NCBI GenBank assembly: GCA_900551945.1
Contig: URYE01000027.1
Span: 1-29,838, forward strand
DNA from: an uncultured Eubacterium sp.
Lineage (GTDB): Bacteria > Bacillota > Clostridia > Lachnospirales > Lachnospiraceae
Length of the DNA stretch: 29,838 bases
Direction of reading: 5' to 3'
Below the pieces are notes generated by a model. It saw nothing but the letters and a program-made list of their open reading frames with translations. It made no database searches and was not told the DNA's origin. Both the position numbers and the translations under genes were made by a program. Below are positions 1 through 7,761 of this stretch, piece after piece (positions within the stretch are counted from its first letter, which is position 1; each line of letters opens with the position of its first letter).

Positions 1-775
1 AATGCAAGAATAATATGTAAAAGATAGATTACAATTTGATGATTTTATAATTAAAGTTCGCAAAGAAAATCATTGGTGTAAATCTACAAAAGAGATTGAT
101 AAGTATATTGTAGTAGAACATATTGATTTTAAATATATGAAAACTTATGTTAAAAATATTATACTTTCCCACTATAACAAAAATGATAAAGATAAATTAC
201 CATTGTCATATCGTTTTCATCGTAGAAAAACACATTGGTATTTACAAGTAATGTTTTCAATTAAATATGATAATTATGTAACATTTAGTAAATATGGAAC
301 GATTGGACTAGATTATAATGATGGATTTATAGAATTATCAGAAACAGATGAATGTGGCAATTTAATTTATCAAGAACATATTATTTTAAAAGAGCATGGA
401 ACAGGAAATAAAGCAAAATCAGAAATTGAGCAAGCAATTTCTAAAATTGTTTGTTATGCTTTAACAAAAGGGAAAGATATTATAATAGAAGATTTGAACT
501 TTAAGAAAAAGAAATCTACTATATCAAAAAGTGATAAAAACAAGAAGTATAATAAAATGTTGCATTTATTTGATTATAGTAGATATAAAGAAATTATGAA
601 AAATAGCTGTCATAGAAATAGAGTTTATTTAAACAAGATAAATCCATATATGACATCTCAAATAGGAAAACAAAAATATAGTAATAGCAAGAAATTAAAT
701 ATACATCAAGCTGCAAGTTATGTAATAGCAAGACGTGGGCAAGGATTTAAAGATAAATATAAAAAAATAGCATAA
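1..775 (+). pseudogene. TnpB-related protein of an IS200/IS605-type element, 5'-truncated with in-frame stop
   Basis: The frame is open from base 14 and reads coding-like residues before the first ATG (137). An in-frame TAA at 11-13 interrupts it, and the N-terminal part lies off the left edge. From the ATG at 137 there are 212 residues of a TnpB-type RuvC nuclease core: RuvC-I around IGLDYNDGF (Asp59) and RuvC-II at IIIEDLNF (Glu118). The C-terminal end (NIHQAASYVIARRGQGF) has His190 where canonical TnpB has the third Asp, and no CxxC zinc ribbon is visible. This fits the TnpB-related accessory branch as I remember it. Canonical TnpB is an RNA-guided nuclease of about 350-400 residues, so this copy is short. 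It is probably inactive: no intact N-terminus, and the third metal ligand is absent. No transposase gene for it is seen in the window. Confidence 0.8.
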
Positions 776-785
776 TTAGGTAACT

Positions 786-846
786 ATTTTCTTATAAGGC
801 AGGCACATATACCAAGTGATATATGGTCTGTAGCTTATAGGAAAAT
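786..846 (+). ncRNA. stem-loop just downstream of the TnpB-related gene (possible guide-RNA scaffold)
   Basis: Bases 786-798 (ATTTTCTTATAAG) pair with 834-846 (CTTATAGGAAAAT) through 13 pairs, one of them a G-U wobble. Short inner pairing (CAG/CTG and ACCA/TGGT) fills much of the loop. It begins 11 nt after the TnpB stop, where omega/reRNA scaffolds of TnpB elements lie. There is no U-run, so it is not an obvious terminator. The RNA assignment is inference. Confidence 0.4.
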
Positions 847-886
847 TAATATAAATGGTCTTATAGTAGAGTATGTATGTAACAAC

Positions 887-955
887 TTAAGCTATAATAT
901 ATAGTGGACAGAGAATATGTATTAAGCTATAAGATGAACGCCCAACCGTAAGGGC
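887..955 (+). repeat. probable right-end region of the TnpB element
   Basis: An 11-base direct repeat TTAAGCTATAA occurs at 887-897 and 922-932. It is followed by a small hairpin, GCCC (940-943) with GGGC (952-955). Small subterminal hairpins are usual at IS200/IS605 right ends. The exact element boundary cannot be placed from one copy. Confidence 0.35.
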
Positions 956-964
956 AAGATGTAG

Positions 965-1102
965 TTTCTATATTTTTCTACATTTTATTTTACGGTAGAG
1001 TATTTAAACAAAGTATATGTTTCAATTTATTATAATAAGGATGCACAAGAATTTTTAATAAAAAACTTGGAAAAGTTTATTAATGGTGAGTTAGTGCAAT
1101 AA
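965..1102 (+). pseudogene. orphan C-terminal reading-frame fragment
   Basis: This frame is open from the stop at 962-964 to TAA at 1100-1102. The last 36 residues (starting TVEYLNKVYVSIYYNKDAQE and ending GELVQ) look like ordinary protein sequence, amphipathic with a plausible composition. There is no start codon or ribosome site, and the stretch follows the TnpB right-end region. It may be the tail of a host gene cut off by the element, or chance. The family is not recognised. Confidence 0.25.
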
Positions 1103-1176
1103 ATATAATCTCTACTTTCCGTAGGTTGTCCCACACATACATAATACTATACAATGTAAACATGGAGGTAAAAAAT

Positions 1177-1851
1177 ATGAACCAATATGTTACAGGAGCA
1201 GTAATTAAAGAATTACGAGAAAAGAAGAAAATAACTCAGTCTGAATTGGCGAGGATGTTAGGAGTAAGTGATAAGACAATTTCAAAGTGGGAGACTGGTA
1301 AAGGTTATCCAGATATTACATTGCTTGAGCCTATTGCAAATGTATTTTCTATATCTGTCACAGAATTGATTTCAGGAAATATGGTTTCTAATGTAAATGT
1401 TTCAGCTAATATGATAAGGTCAAAATATTATGTTTGCCCTGTTTGTGGTAATATTATTCACAGTATGGGAGAAGCTGTAATTTCTTGTCATGGAATAATG
1501 CTTTCACCGATTGAAGCAGAACAAACAGATGAACAACATAAAGTATTTATTGAAAAAGTTGAAGATGAATATTATGTTCAAATAGAACATGATATGACTA
1601 AGAAGCATTATATTTCATTTATTGCAGCAATATGTTCTGACAAAATACAAATGGTGAAATTATATCCAGAAGGAAATGCTCATGCAAGATTTAAGATAAA
1701 TGGAGTGAAGCAAATTTTATTTTATTGTAATAGAGATGGATTGTTTTTTATGAATGTAGTAAAAGGCATTGATGATAAAGAAAGTAGTTATGATAACTAT
1801 AAAGAACGAAAAGAATTAGAAAGTACAGCAAAGTTACTATTTGATAGATAA
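1177..1851 (+). CDS. XRE-family regulator with C-terminal desulfoferrodoxin-like domain
   Basis: The product has 224 residues. The start is ATG 1177 because GGAGG lies 8 nt upstream (1164-1168); an earlier in-frame ATG has no such site. Residues 6-65 are an XRE/Cro helix-turn-helix (ITQSELARMLGVSDKTISKWE). Residues 84-192 follow the desulfoferrodoxin/superoxide reductase pattern: a CPVCGN knuckle (Cys87, Cys90) with ISCHG (Cys104, His105), then EQH (His121), EHDM (His138), KHYI (His144) and YCNRDGLF (Cys184). Superoxide reductase binds its iron with four His and one Cys. Here four of the five ligands are present and the last His is Asp187. The desulforedoxin-type site is also altered, with CH where the family has CC. 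I infer a DNA-binding protein that senses iron, superoxide or another redox signal rather than an enzyme. It stands alone and is followed by a clear terminator. Confidence 0.8.
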   Translation: MNQYVTGAVIKELREKKKITQSELARMLGVSDKTISKWETGKGYPDITLLEPIANVFSISVTELISGNMVSNVNVSANMIRSKYYVCPVCGNIIHSMGEAVISCHGIMLSPIEAEQTDEQHKVFIEKVEDEYYVQIEHDMTKKHYISFIAAICSDKIQMVKLYPEGNAHARFKINGVKQILFYCNRDGLFFMNVVKGIDDKESSYDNYKERKELESTAKLLFDR

Positions 1852-1881
1852 AGCAAAAATATATATTTATTATAATTTTGT

Positions 1882-1925
1882 AGACTGTTTCAAGTTTTAT
1901 ATATAAACAAGAAACAGTCTTTTAA
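1882..1925 (+). terminator. intrinsic terminator of the XRE gene
   Basis: AGACTGTTTC (1882-1891) pairs perfectly with GAAACAGTCT (1911-1920), followed by a T-rich tract. It lies about 30 nt after the stop codon. Confidence 0.85.
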
Positions 1926-2111
1926 TATTTTCTACAACGAGTCAAAGTCCGTTCCTGCATAAGACCTTGGTTGTTGTGGTGGTAAATTGAGAGAATAGGG
2001 AAGAGAGTTCTTAATAGTTTAATAGGACAATAAGTTAAAGTCTGTGCTAGTACGAGAAGTTGTTGCCTGTATTAATAGTTTTAGAAAACTGCAAATTGTG
2101 TTTCTGTATTT

Positions 2112-3110
2112 TTAATATAAGGCTTGCATTTTTTTAATTTTCAACTTCATTTCTTCAACAAATTCTAAAGGTTCAAGTACTTTAACCCATGAACCCTGAC
2201 TTAGTAGGAACATTTTTATACCATTTCCATAAACTTCAGCTTCTATTAGATTTTTACCATTGTATTTATCAATTAACTTAGCTGTAGGTATTCGGTCGAG
2301 TATTGCCTGCAGAGAAGGCCCTGTAAATTCAAATCTTATTTTTCTAAGAGGTCCTGGCCACATAAACTGACTTCTTTTTCGTAGAAGTCCTTCATCAAAT
2401 TCTAAAGCTTTAGAAAAAGTTGCTTGCTCACGATGAACAGTTATGTGAGTAATTCTGTCTACTCTAAAATAAATTGGAGTAGTAGACAATTGATTATCTT
2501 CTGATAAATTATTATTGTATGTATATGCAATTAAGTAAAAATAATATTCACTAAAAAGTAAAGAAACAGGAATGATTTTATGTTTTACATTATTACGGTT
2601 CATTTTGTAATAATTGATTGTGATTATGCGTTTTTCTTGAATATAGTTTGATAGTTTCCATATATTATCAATTACACTATCACAATCTCTACCAACTTCC
2701 TCATAATGAAACATTTCTTTTGAAATTAGATTTTCAAGACGAGTTTTATCGGAGTAGCTGGTATGAGTTTTTAATTTGTTAATTATTTCAATCAGTTCTT
2801 CATGGCTAAAAGCTTTACTACCGATTAATACTTTTGCAATTGCAAAAAGTTGTTTATTTGAAAAAAGATTATTCATTTCAAGAGTATAACAGTGGTCACA
2901 AGTTGAATACTTTAACTCGGCATTTCCAAGTATGTCACGATAATCTGCAAGAAATGCTTTTAAGTCGTTAATATCTCGGGTAATACTTCTAGTTGACACG
3001 TTACTTTCATTTGCAAGTTTAGTAACAGAAAGAGCCTCTCCCTTTAAAGCACGAAATAGCAGTCTTAGTATACGTTCTGCTTTGTAGTCTTTATATTCAT
3101 TATTTTTCAT
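2112..3110 (-). CDS. WYL-domain transcriptional regulator (DeoR-type HTH)
   Basis: The product has 332 residues from ATG 3110. That start has GGAG eight bases upstream (spacer AATTTGTCT); an ATG at 3131 is in frame but has no ribosome site. The N-terminal 60 residues form a winged helix (LSVTKLANESNVSTRSITRD). A middle segment follows, and then a WYL-type ligand-binding domain containing SEYYFYLIAYTY. WYL proteins are regulators responding to nucleotide or nucleic-acid-like ligands in the cases studied. The gene is divergent from the membrane-protein gene at 3299, with about 190 bp of shared upstream sequence, so it may control that gene or itself. The ligand is unknown. No terminator is seen downstream on the minus strand. 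Confidence 0.85.
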   Translation of the reverse strand: MKNNEYKDYKAERILRLLFRALKGEALSVTKLANESNVSTRSITRDINDLKAFLADYRDILGNAELKYSTCDHCYTLEMNNLFSNKQLFAIAKVLIGSKAFSHEELIEIINKLKTHTSYSDKTRLENLISKEMFHYEEVGRDCDSVIDNIWKLSNYIQEKRIITINYYKMNRNNVKHKIIPVSLLFSEYYFYLIAYTYNNNLSEDNQLSTTPIYFRVDRITHITVHREQATFSKALEFDEGLLRKRSQFMWPGPLRKIRFEFTGPSLQAILDRIPTAKLIDKYNGKNLIEAEVYGNGIKMFLLSQGSWVKVLEPLEFVEEMKLKIKKMQALY

Positions 3111-3298
3111 AGACAAATTCTCCATACACATATATTATATATCATCTGTTAGACATATAGTAAAAATTATTTAAGACATGGAATGTCGTATTAAAAAATT
3201 AAAGAAAAATTTTACTGTGACATATTGTGGCTGATGTGTTTTTTAGAATATAAGCATAATAAATGTGATGAAACACGAGATTAAAGGAGGATAAATTA

Positions 3299-3835
3299 AT
3301 GAAAGAGAAGTTAGTAACAGTAAGGAAAGTAATGACCGTATTATTGATTGCATGGATGTTTTTGCCTTGGTTAAAATATGAGGTGGGTAATGATTGGTTT
3401 TCAACAGGCACGTCTTTTTCTGGATTTACAATGATAGGACAAACATTTATATCTTTATTATTATTTGTAATGCCTGTAATTATGTTAATTGCAATATTTG
3501 TACCTTAAAAGGATAAGCATTTAAAAGCCCTATTTATGATATGTCCAATTGCAGGTATTGTAATAACAGTTTTATTAGGTATATTTATTCCAATTTATAT
3601 TGAACCAGATATTTCTTATAGTTTTGTATCTCAAGATTTTTCATGGGGGATTGGTTTATGGCTAACTATAATAGACTATGCTGCAATATTTGCAATTACT
3701 ATGATTATTGAGTTAAATCTTAACAAGGAGTCATTTAAAGGTGATGGCTTTAAGAGTGTAGCAAAACAATCTATAGATGCCGTTAAAAGTTCAGCAAAAG
3801 AGTTGACTGATGAGGCAAAGAATATAAAAAAATAA
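3299..3835 (+). pseudogene. small membrane protein gene split by one in-frame TAA
   Basis: A single reading frame of 178 codons runs from ATG 3299, with an excellent AAAGGAGG site about 8 nt upstream, to TAA 3833-3835. It is interrupted only by TAA at 3506-3508. The residues after that stop (KDKHLKALFMICPIAGIVIT) continue the same membrane pattern. The second part has no ribosome site before its first ATG (3536). The product would have about four hydrophobic segments and a charged C-terminal amphipathic helix (residues about 140-178). The family is not recognised. Either this is a nonsense mutation or sequencing error, or only the 69-residue first part is made. It is divergent from the WYL regulator. 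Confidence 0.7.
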
Positions 3836-4034
3836 GCTTAGCATATAAAAATTAGTATGATTAATAAAGAATTGCCACACTAATAAAAAGGTGTTAGTCT
3901 AATAAAAATTTTAATGTTTAATGTGACTTGTGTTTATTTTAATATGGAGAAATGGAAAGATTATAAATTGAACGAGAATAATACCACAAAAACCGTCAAT
4001 AATTTTATATATAAAAATATAAGGAGTTAAATCA

Positions 4035-4469
4035 ATGATTGAACCGGATACAATAAAATTATTGCGTGAATGTGATGCAGGTATTAAGATGGGCGTTTCA
4101 TCAATTGAAGAAGTTTTGGATTATGTACATGATGAAAAATTTAAAGAGTATCTTTCAGACTGTAAAAGTAAACATGATAAGTTAAAAGAAGAAATTGAGA
4201 CACTTTTAGAAAAATACAATGACGATGGAAAAGAACCAAATCCTATGGCTAAGAGCATGTCTTGGATTAAAACAAATATGAAGCTAGTTATGAATGAATC
4301 AGATGAAACTATTGCCGATTTAATAACAGACGGTTGTAATATGGGCATAAAATCACTTAATAAATATCTCAACCAGTATAAAGCAGCAGATGAAAAAACA
4401 AAAGATATTGCAAAACGTTTAATTAACCTTGAAGAAAAGCTTGCTATTGATATTAGATGCTATTTATAA
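4035..4469 (+). CDS. hypothetical helical-bundle protein, ferritin-like in pattern
   Basis: The product has 144 residues, with an AAGGAG site at 4020-4025 and ATG at 4035. There is no signal peptide or membrane segment. The sequence is almost entirely charged amphipathic helix: an N-terminal helix (IKLLRECDAGIKMGVSSIEE), a Lys/Glu-rich helix near residues 35-62, then helices at 73-90, 92-115 and 117-140. This resembles small four-helix bundle proteins of the DUF2383/ferritin-like kind found in Clostridia. The usual paired ExxH iron motifs are not obvious. The function is unknown. It is a single-gene unit with its own terminator. Confidence 0.65.
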   Translation: MIEPDTIKLLRECDAGIKMGVSSIEEVLDYVHDEKFKEYLSDCKSKHDKLKEEIETLLEKYNDDGKEPNPMAKSMSWIKTNMKLVMNESDETIADLITDGCNMGIKSLNKYLNQYKAADEKTKDIAKRLINLEEKLAIDIRCYL

Positions 4470-4489
4470 AATCATTATCTAATGTTATC

Positions 4490-4536
4490 AAGTCAGTTTA
4501 CTACTTATAATATAAGTGGTGGGCTGACTTATTTTT
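4490..4536 (+). terminator. intrinsic terminator
   Basis: AAGTCAG (4490-4496) pairs with CTGACTT (4524-4530). The inner arms TTTACTACTTA and ATAAGTGGTGGG pair with some G-U, and a T-rich tail follows. Confidence 0.85.
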
Positions 4537-4554
4537 ATGTTTCAAATAAAATAC

Positions 4555-4582
4555 TTTACTATTACATTTACTGTGCTATAAT
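4555..4582 (+). promoter_or_regulatory. promoter of the glycerol dehydrogenase gene
   Basis: TTTACT (4555-4560), a 16-nt spacer, and TATAAT (4577-4582) with an extended TGC just before it. It lies 55 nt upstream of the ATG. Confidence 0.6.
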
Positions 4583-4636
4583 GCAAGTATGAAATCGTTA
4601 TATATTTCACAATCATATTTGCGGAGGTAATGAGTT

Positions 4637-5734
4637 ATGATGGAAAGATTAAGAGCAATGCGTGAACCACTTAAATATGTACAAGGAAGAGATGCCTTAC
4701 TTAAGTTTCATGAAGAAATGGGTTACATGGGAAAAAGATGGCTTTTTGTCTGTTCAAATAGTGGATATAAAGCCTGCCATGATAAGATTGAAAAGAGTTT
4801 TGGTGATTTAGAAGATTATAGGAGATATGAAATATTTGGCGGAATATCAAGCAAAGGCGAAATTGCTAAAATGCAGGATATTGTAGAGAAAGATAATATA
4901 GATACAGTTGTAGCTGTTGGTGGCGGAAGTGCTGTTGATACAGCTAAGGCAACAGCTTATTACACAGGAAAGCATATAGTTATTATACCAACAGTTGCAG
5001 CAACTGATGCACCATGTACAGGCTTGTCAGTTATATATAATGATGACCATAGCTTTGATAAATATTTATTCTATCCAACAAATCCAGATGCAGTAATGGT
5101 TGACTCAACTGTTATTGCTAATGCGCCTGTTAAGTTCCTTATTGCAGGAATGGGTGATGCACTTGGAACATATTTTGAAGGAAGAGCTTCAATTCGTACA
5201 GAGTCACCTAGTCTTGAGGGAACAGGAATTACAAGAGCAGGTCAAGCTCTTGCAAGATTGTGTTATGATACTTTGCTTGAATATGGTAAACAAGCTGTTG
5301 AAGCATGTAAAGTTCATGCCGTTACACCAGCCTTAGAAGCAATTATTGAAGCAAATGTTTATCTTTCAGGAGTTGGTGCTGATAACGTAAACTGTGCAGC
5401 AGCTCATTCATTTTACAATGGTGTTACATCATTAGGAATAAAACATGCTGACCATGGTTGTTGTGTAGCACTTGGTACATTGATACAACTTGTACTTGAG
5501 GGTGCTTCAAAGGAAGAATTTAAAAAGGTTCAGGATTTCTGTATAGAAGTTGGACTTCCTGTAACTCTTGAAGAAATTGGTGTAACAACTCTTGAACAGG
5601 TTGAAACAATATCTAAAAATGCTTGTGTTGAAGGTGAAACAATACATAACCTTGCAGGCGATGTACAGCCGGTTGAATTGTATGACGCAATACTTCAAGC
5701 TGACGCAATGGGTAAGCTTGCATTAGGAAAATAA
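4637..5734 (+). CDS. gldA: glycerol dehydrogenase (iron-containing alcohol dehydrogenase family)
   Basis: The product has 365 residues, the usual length for GldA. It would catalyse NAD-dependent oxidation of glycerol to dihydroxyacetone, or the reverse, in the cytoplasm. The N-terminal Rossmann-like half carries the NAD-binding GGGSAVDTAKA (95-105). The helical C-terminal half carries the metal ligands: Asp174 in GMGDALGTYFE, His257 in AAAHSFYNG, and His273 in KHADHGCCVALG. These match the Asp/His/His zinc site of Bacillus GldA. GGAGG lies about 10 nt before ATG 4637; the next codon is also ATG. It is monocistronic between two terminators, and the TetR gene follows on the same strand. Related small-polyol dehydrogenases cannot be excluded as the true activity. 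Confidence 0.92.
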   Translation: MMERLRAMREPLKYVQGRDALLKFHEEMGYMGKRWLFVCSNSGYKACHDKIEKSFGDLEDYRRYEIFGGISSKGEIAKMQDIVEKDNIDTVVAVGGGSAVDTAKATAYYTGKHIVIIPTVAATDAPCTGLSVIYNDDHSFDKYLFYPTNPDAVMVDSTVIANAPVKFLIAGMGDALGTYFEGRASIRTESPSLEGTGITRAGQALARLCYDTLLEYGKQAVEACKVHAVTPALEAIIEANVYLSGVGADNVNCAAAHSFYNGVTSLGIKHADHGCCVALGTLIQLVLEGASKEEFKKVQDFCIEVGLPVTLEEIGVTTLEQVETISKNACVEGETIHNLAGDVQPVELYDAILQADAMGKLALGK

Positions 5735-5800
5735 TAATTGTAGTTAAGTAAAAAACAACTTGCAAAATATATTTCATTAAATAAAATATTTATTTTTTAT

Positions 5801-5853
5801 AAAAACCTTATTAATTTTCCGATTAAAAACGGATATTAATAAGGTTTTTGTTA
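5801..5853 (+). terminator. strong terminator after gldA
   Basis: Bases 5801-5815 (AAAAACCTTATTAAT) pair perfectly with 5835-5849 (ATTAATAAGGTTTTT). An inner TCCG/CGGA stem sits in the loop. The A-tract before and T-tract after make it potentially bidirectional. Confidence 0.9.
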
Positions 5854-5887
5854 TATAATCATCATTAAAAAATACTATTAACAACTA

Positions 5888-5916
5888 TTGACAATTATAA
5901 AATAACGGCGTTATTA
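5888..5916 (+). promoter_or_regulatory. TetR-gene promoter with operator between -35 and -10
   Basis: TTGACA (5888-5893) is followed 17 nt later by TTATTA (5911-5916). The perfect palindrome ATAACGGCGTTAT (5902-5914) fills the spacer and overlaps the -10, and the ribosome site AAGGAGG follows at once. This is the classic geometry for autorepression by a TetR dimer. Binding by this protein is inference. Confidence 0.55.
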
Positions 5917-5929
5917 AAAGGAGGTACAA

Positions 5930-6532
5930 ATGCGTCAGGAAACTGAAGGCGTAACAGAAGCTCTTTTAGAGAGTGCAAAAAAAGAATTTTTAGAGTATGG
6001 CTTTAATAAAGCTAGTCTTAGAAGAATATCCGCTAACAGTGGAGTAAGTACTAATTCGATTTATACAAGGTTTAAGGATAAGCAAGGTCTTTTTTCTGCC
6101 ATTGTAAAATCATCAGCAGATGAGCTTATGGATATTTACATAAAAAGTATTGATGAAGCTTCAAGTTGTGAAAATGTATCTTCTGCTAGTCATGCAGGTG
6201 ATAAGGGAACTAATTTAGTTTTGCAATACATTTATGAAAACTTAGATGATTTTAAATTGATATTTTGCCGTTCGCAAGGTACAGAATATGAGAATTATTT
6301 TGATAAGCTTGGAGAAATAGAAGAAGGCTATTATAGAAATTTTGCAAAGCGATATGCAAAGGATAACAAAAAGATTGATGATTTTTTTATTCATGTATAT
6401 TGTAGAATAGGTTGGCAGTATATTTATGAATTAGTGTCACATGAAAAGTCTTATGAAGAAGCAAAAAAATTTATGGAAAATGTAAGAATATTCCATGAAG
6501 CAGGTTGGACAGCAGTTCTAAATTATAAATAA
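5930..6532 (+). CDS. TetR/AcrR-family transcriptional regulator
   Basis: The product has 200 residues from ATG 5930, with AAAGGAGG a few bases upstream. Residues 8-54 form the TetR helix-turn-helix (FLEYGFNKASLRRISANSGV, then NSIYTRFKDKQGLF). The rest is the all-helical ligand-binding and dimerisation domain. No efflux pump or other obvious target is adjacent. The upstream gldA ends about 195 nt before it behind a strong terminator. The palindrome inside its own promoter suggests autorepression. The ligand and any other targets are unknown. Confidence 0.88.
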   Translation: MRQETEGVTEALLESAKKEFLEYGFNKASLRRISANSGVSTNSIYTRFKDKQGLFSAIVKSSADELMDIYIKSIDEASSCENVSSASHAGDKGTNLVLQYIYENLDDFKLIFCRSQGTEYENYFDKLGEIEEGYYRNFAKRYAKDNKKIDDFFIHVYCRIGWQYIYELVSHEKSYEEAKKFMENVRIFHEAGWTAVLNYK

Positions 6533-6568
6533 AGTGAATAAATATGACAAAGGAGTTGTCACATAATA

Positions 6569-6607
6569 AAACTATGAGAAATACATTCTGAGAAATTCTC
6601 ATAGTTT
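6569..6607 (+). terminator. hairpin after the TetR gene (weak terminator)
   Basis: AAACTATGAGAA (6569-6580) pairs perfectly with TTCTCATAGTTT (6596-6607), 37 nt after the stop. There is no long T-run after it, so termination is likely but not certain. A small inverted repeat TGACAA-5-TTGTCA (6545-6561) precedes it. Confidence 0.55.
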
Positions 6608-6610
6608 ATG

Positions 6611-6815
6611 CAGCAGTCACTAAGGTTTTGTGTAAGTGCAAACTTTGGTTAGTTGTTCGCATAAAGTAAATACAAAGTATAATAACTATCTATATTTTGT
6701 AGAAAATTTTTTGTGGCAACTCTAAAAAAATAGTAGTCAGTTAGTGACTACTAACTAAAAGTTGTTAATACTAATTAAACAATATATTAAGTTAACTAGC
6801 ACAATAGGTTAACTT
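6611..6815 (+). ncRNA. putative IscB guide RNA (omega/HEARO-like) region
   Basis: IscB guide RNAs are encoded immediately 5' of iscB. This 200-nt gene-free stretch holds a partial stem CTAAGG..TTGGTTAG (about 6620-6655). It also has a perfect 9-bp hairpin TAGTAGTCA/TGACTACTA (6731-6753) and GTTAAC repeated inversely at 6791-6796 and 6808-6813 just before the iscB ATG. I cannot match it to the published HEARO consensus by eye, so the assignment rests on position plus hairpins. Confidence 0.35.
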
Positions 6816-7761
6816 ATGAAACAACCAACTATATTCAGAATTTAACTCTTGGAGTGGATACTGGAAGCGGAACGATTGGTACTGCTGTTAGTAATGATAA
6901 TTCAGATATTGTGTATATGTCAGAAGTAATAGTAAGAAATGATATTACGGACAAAATGACACAAAGAAGAAAGTATCAAATCCTAATCTTGCTAATCCAA
7001 AAGTAAAACATTGGGGTTATCAAAAGGGGGTTAATTATGGCTTTGAAAATACAAAAGCTATGGTACTTAACCGAGATAACTATACTTGTCAATGTTGTAA
7101 AGGCAAACATAAGGACAGCAAACTAGAAGTGCATCATATAATATTTAGAAGTCAATGTGGTAGTGATGAAGAAAGCAATTTGATTACTTTATGCCATACT
7201 TGTCATAAAGATTTACATAGTGGAAAAATTAATCCTAAGTTAAAAGGGGGAGTTAAAGGTACACTCAAATATGCCACACAGATGAACTCTATCCGTAAAC
7301 AACTATTTAGGATATATCCATATGCTATTGAAACATTTGGATATGTAACAAAAGCAAACCGTTTAGTTCTTGGCATAGACAAAGAACATTATTATGATGC
7401 CTGTACTATTGCAACACAAGGCAATATATTTACCGTAAAATCTAATCTTTACAAAAAGAAATGTGTTTCAGATGGTGATTTTCAAAAAACAAAAGGGATT
7501 CGTTCAGAACAACCTATTGTTACTGATAAGATTTGTGGCTTTAGAAAATTTGATAAGGTTCGTTACTTTGGAAACGACTATTTTATCAAAGGCAGAATGT
7601 CTACAGGATATGCAATTCTTATGGATATAGATGGCAACAAAGCAGACTTTTCGGCAATGCCTAAAGGATACAAAACACCAAAGATGGTAAAACTTAAAAG
7701 GATTGAGGCTAGAACTACATGGATGATTACAACCGTGGAGGTCACTCCAAATATAGCATGA
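6816..7761 (+). pseudogene. iscB: IscB RNA-guided nuclease, internally deleted
   Basis: Three pieces of one IscB are visible. ATG 6816 gives MKQPT, the usual IscB start, but the PLMP domain that should follow is missing. The frame resumes at 6836 with QNLTLGVDTGSGTIGTAV, which is RuvC-I, and runs to TDKMTQRRKY. At about 6979 the frame shifts: the Arg-rich bridge helix and RuvC-II are gone and the text resumes with NPNLANPKVKHWGYQKGV. The rest is intact: an HNH domain (YTCQCCKGKHKDSKLEVHHI, then LCHTCH) and RuvC-III (KEHYYDACTIA). The C-terminal beta-rich region is also present. Functional IscB needs both RuvC-II and the bridge helix, so dual-strand cleavage is not expected. The TGA overlaps an in-frame ATG of tnpA. 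Confidence 0.85.

Noticed and set aside
3199..3411. Minus-strand 70-residue frame overlapping the membrane-protein gene
   Set aside because: It is opposite a gene with a strong ribosome site and has neither start signal nor recognisable content.
1..3835. Reassigned stop codon (TAA read as an amino acid)
   Set aside because: Intact genes in the window end at TAA with normal family lengths; the internal TAAs occur only in genes that look decayed.
6545..6561. Inverted repeat TGACAA-AGGAG-TTGTCA as a regulator site
   Set aside because: It lies after the TetR stop and before a hairpin, with no promoter beside it; noted only as part of the 3' region.
7719..7761. Alternative tnpA start at ATG 7758 coupled to the iscB stop
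   Set aside because: The residues before it (YNRGGHSKYS) are the conserved N-terminus of IS200-like transposases, so the upstream ATG 7719 is preferred.
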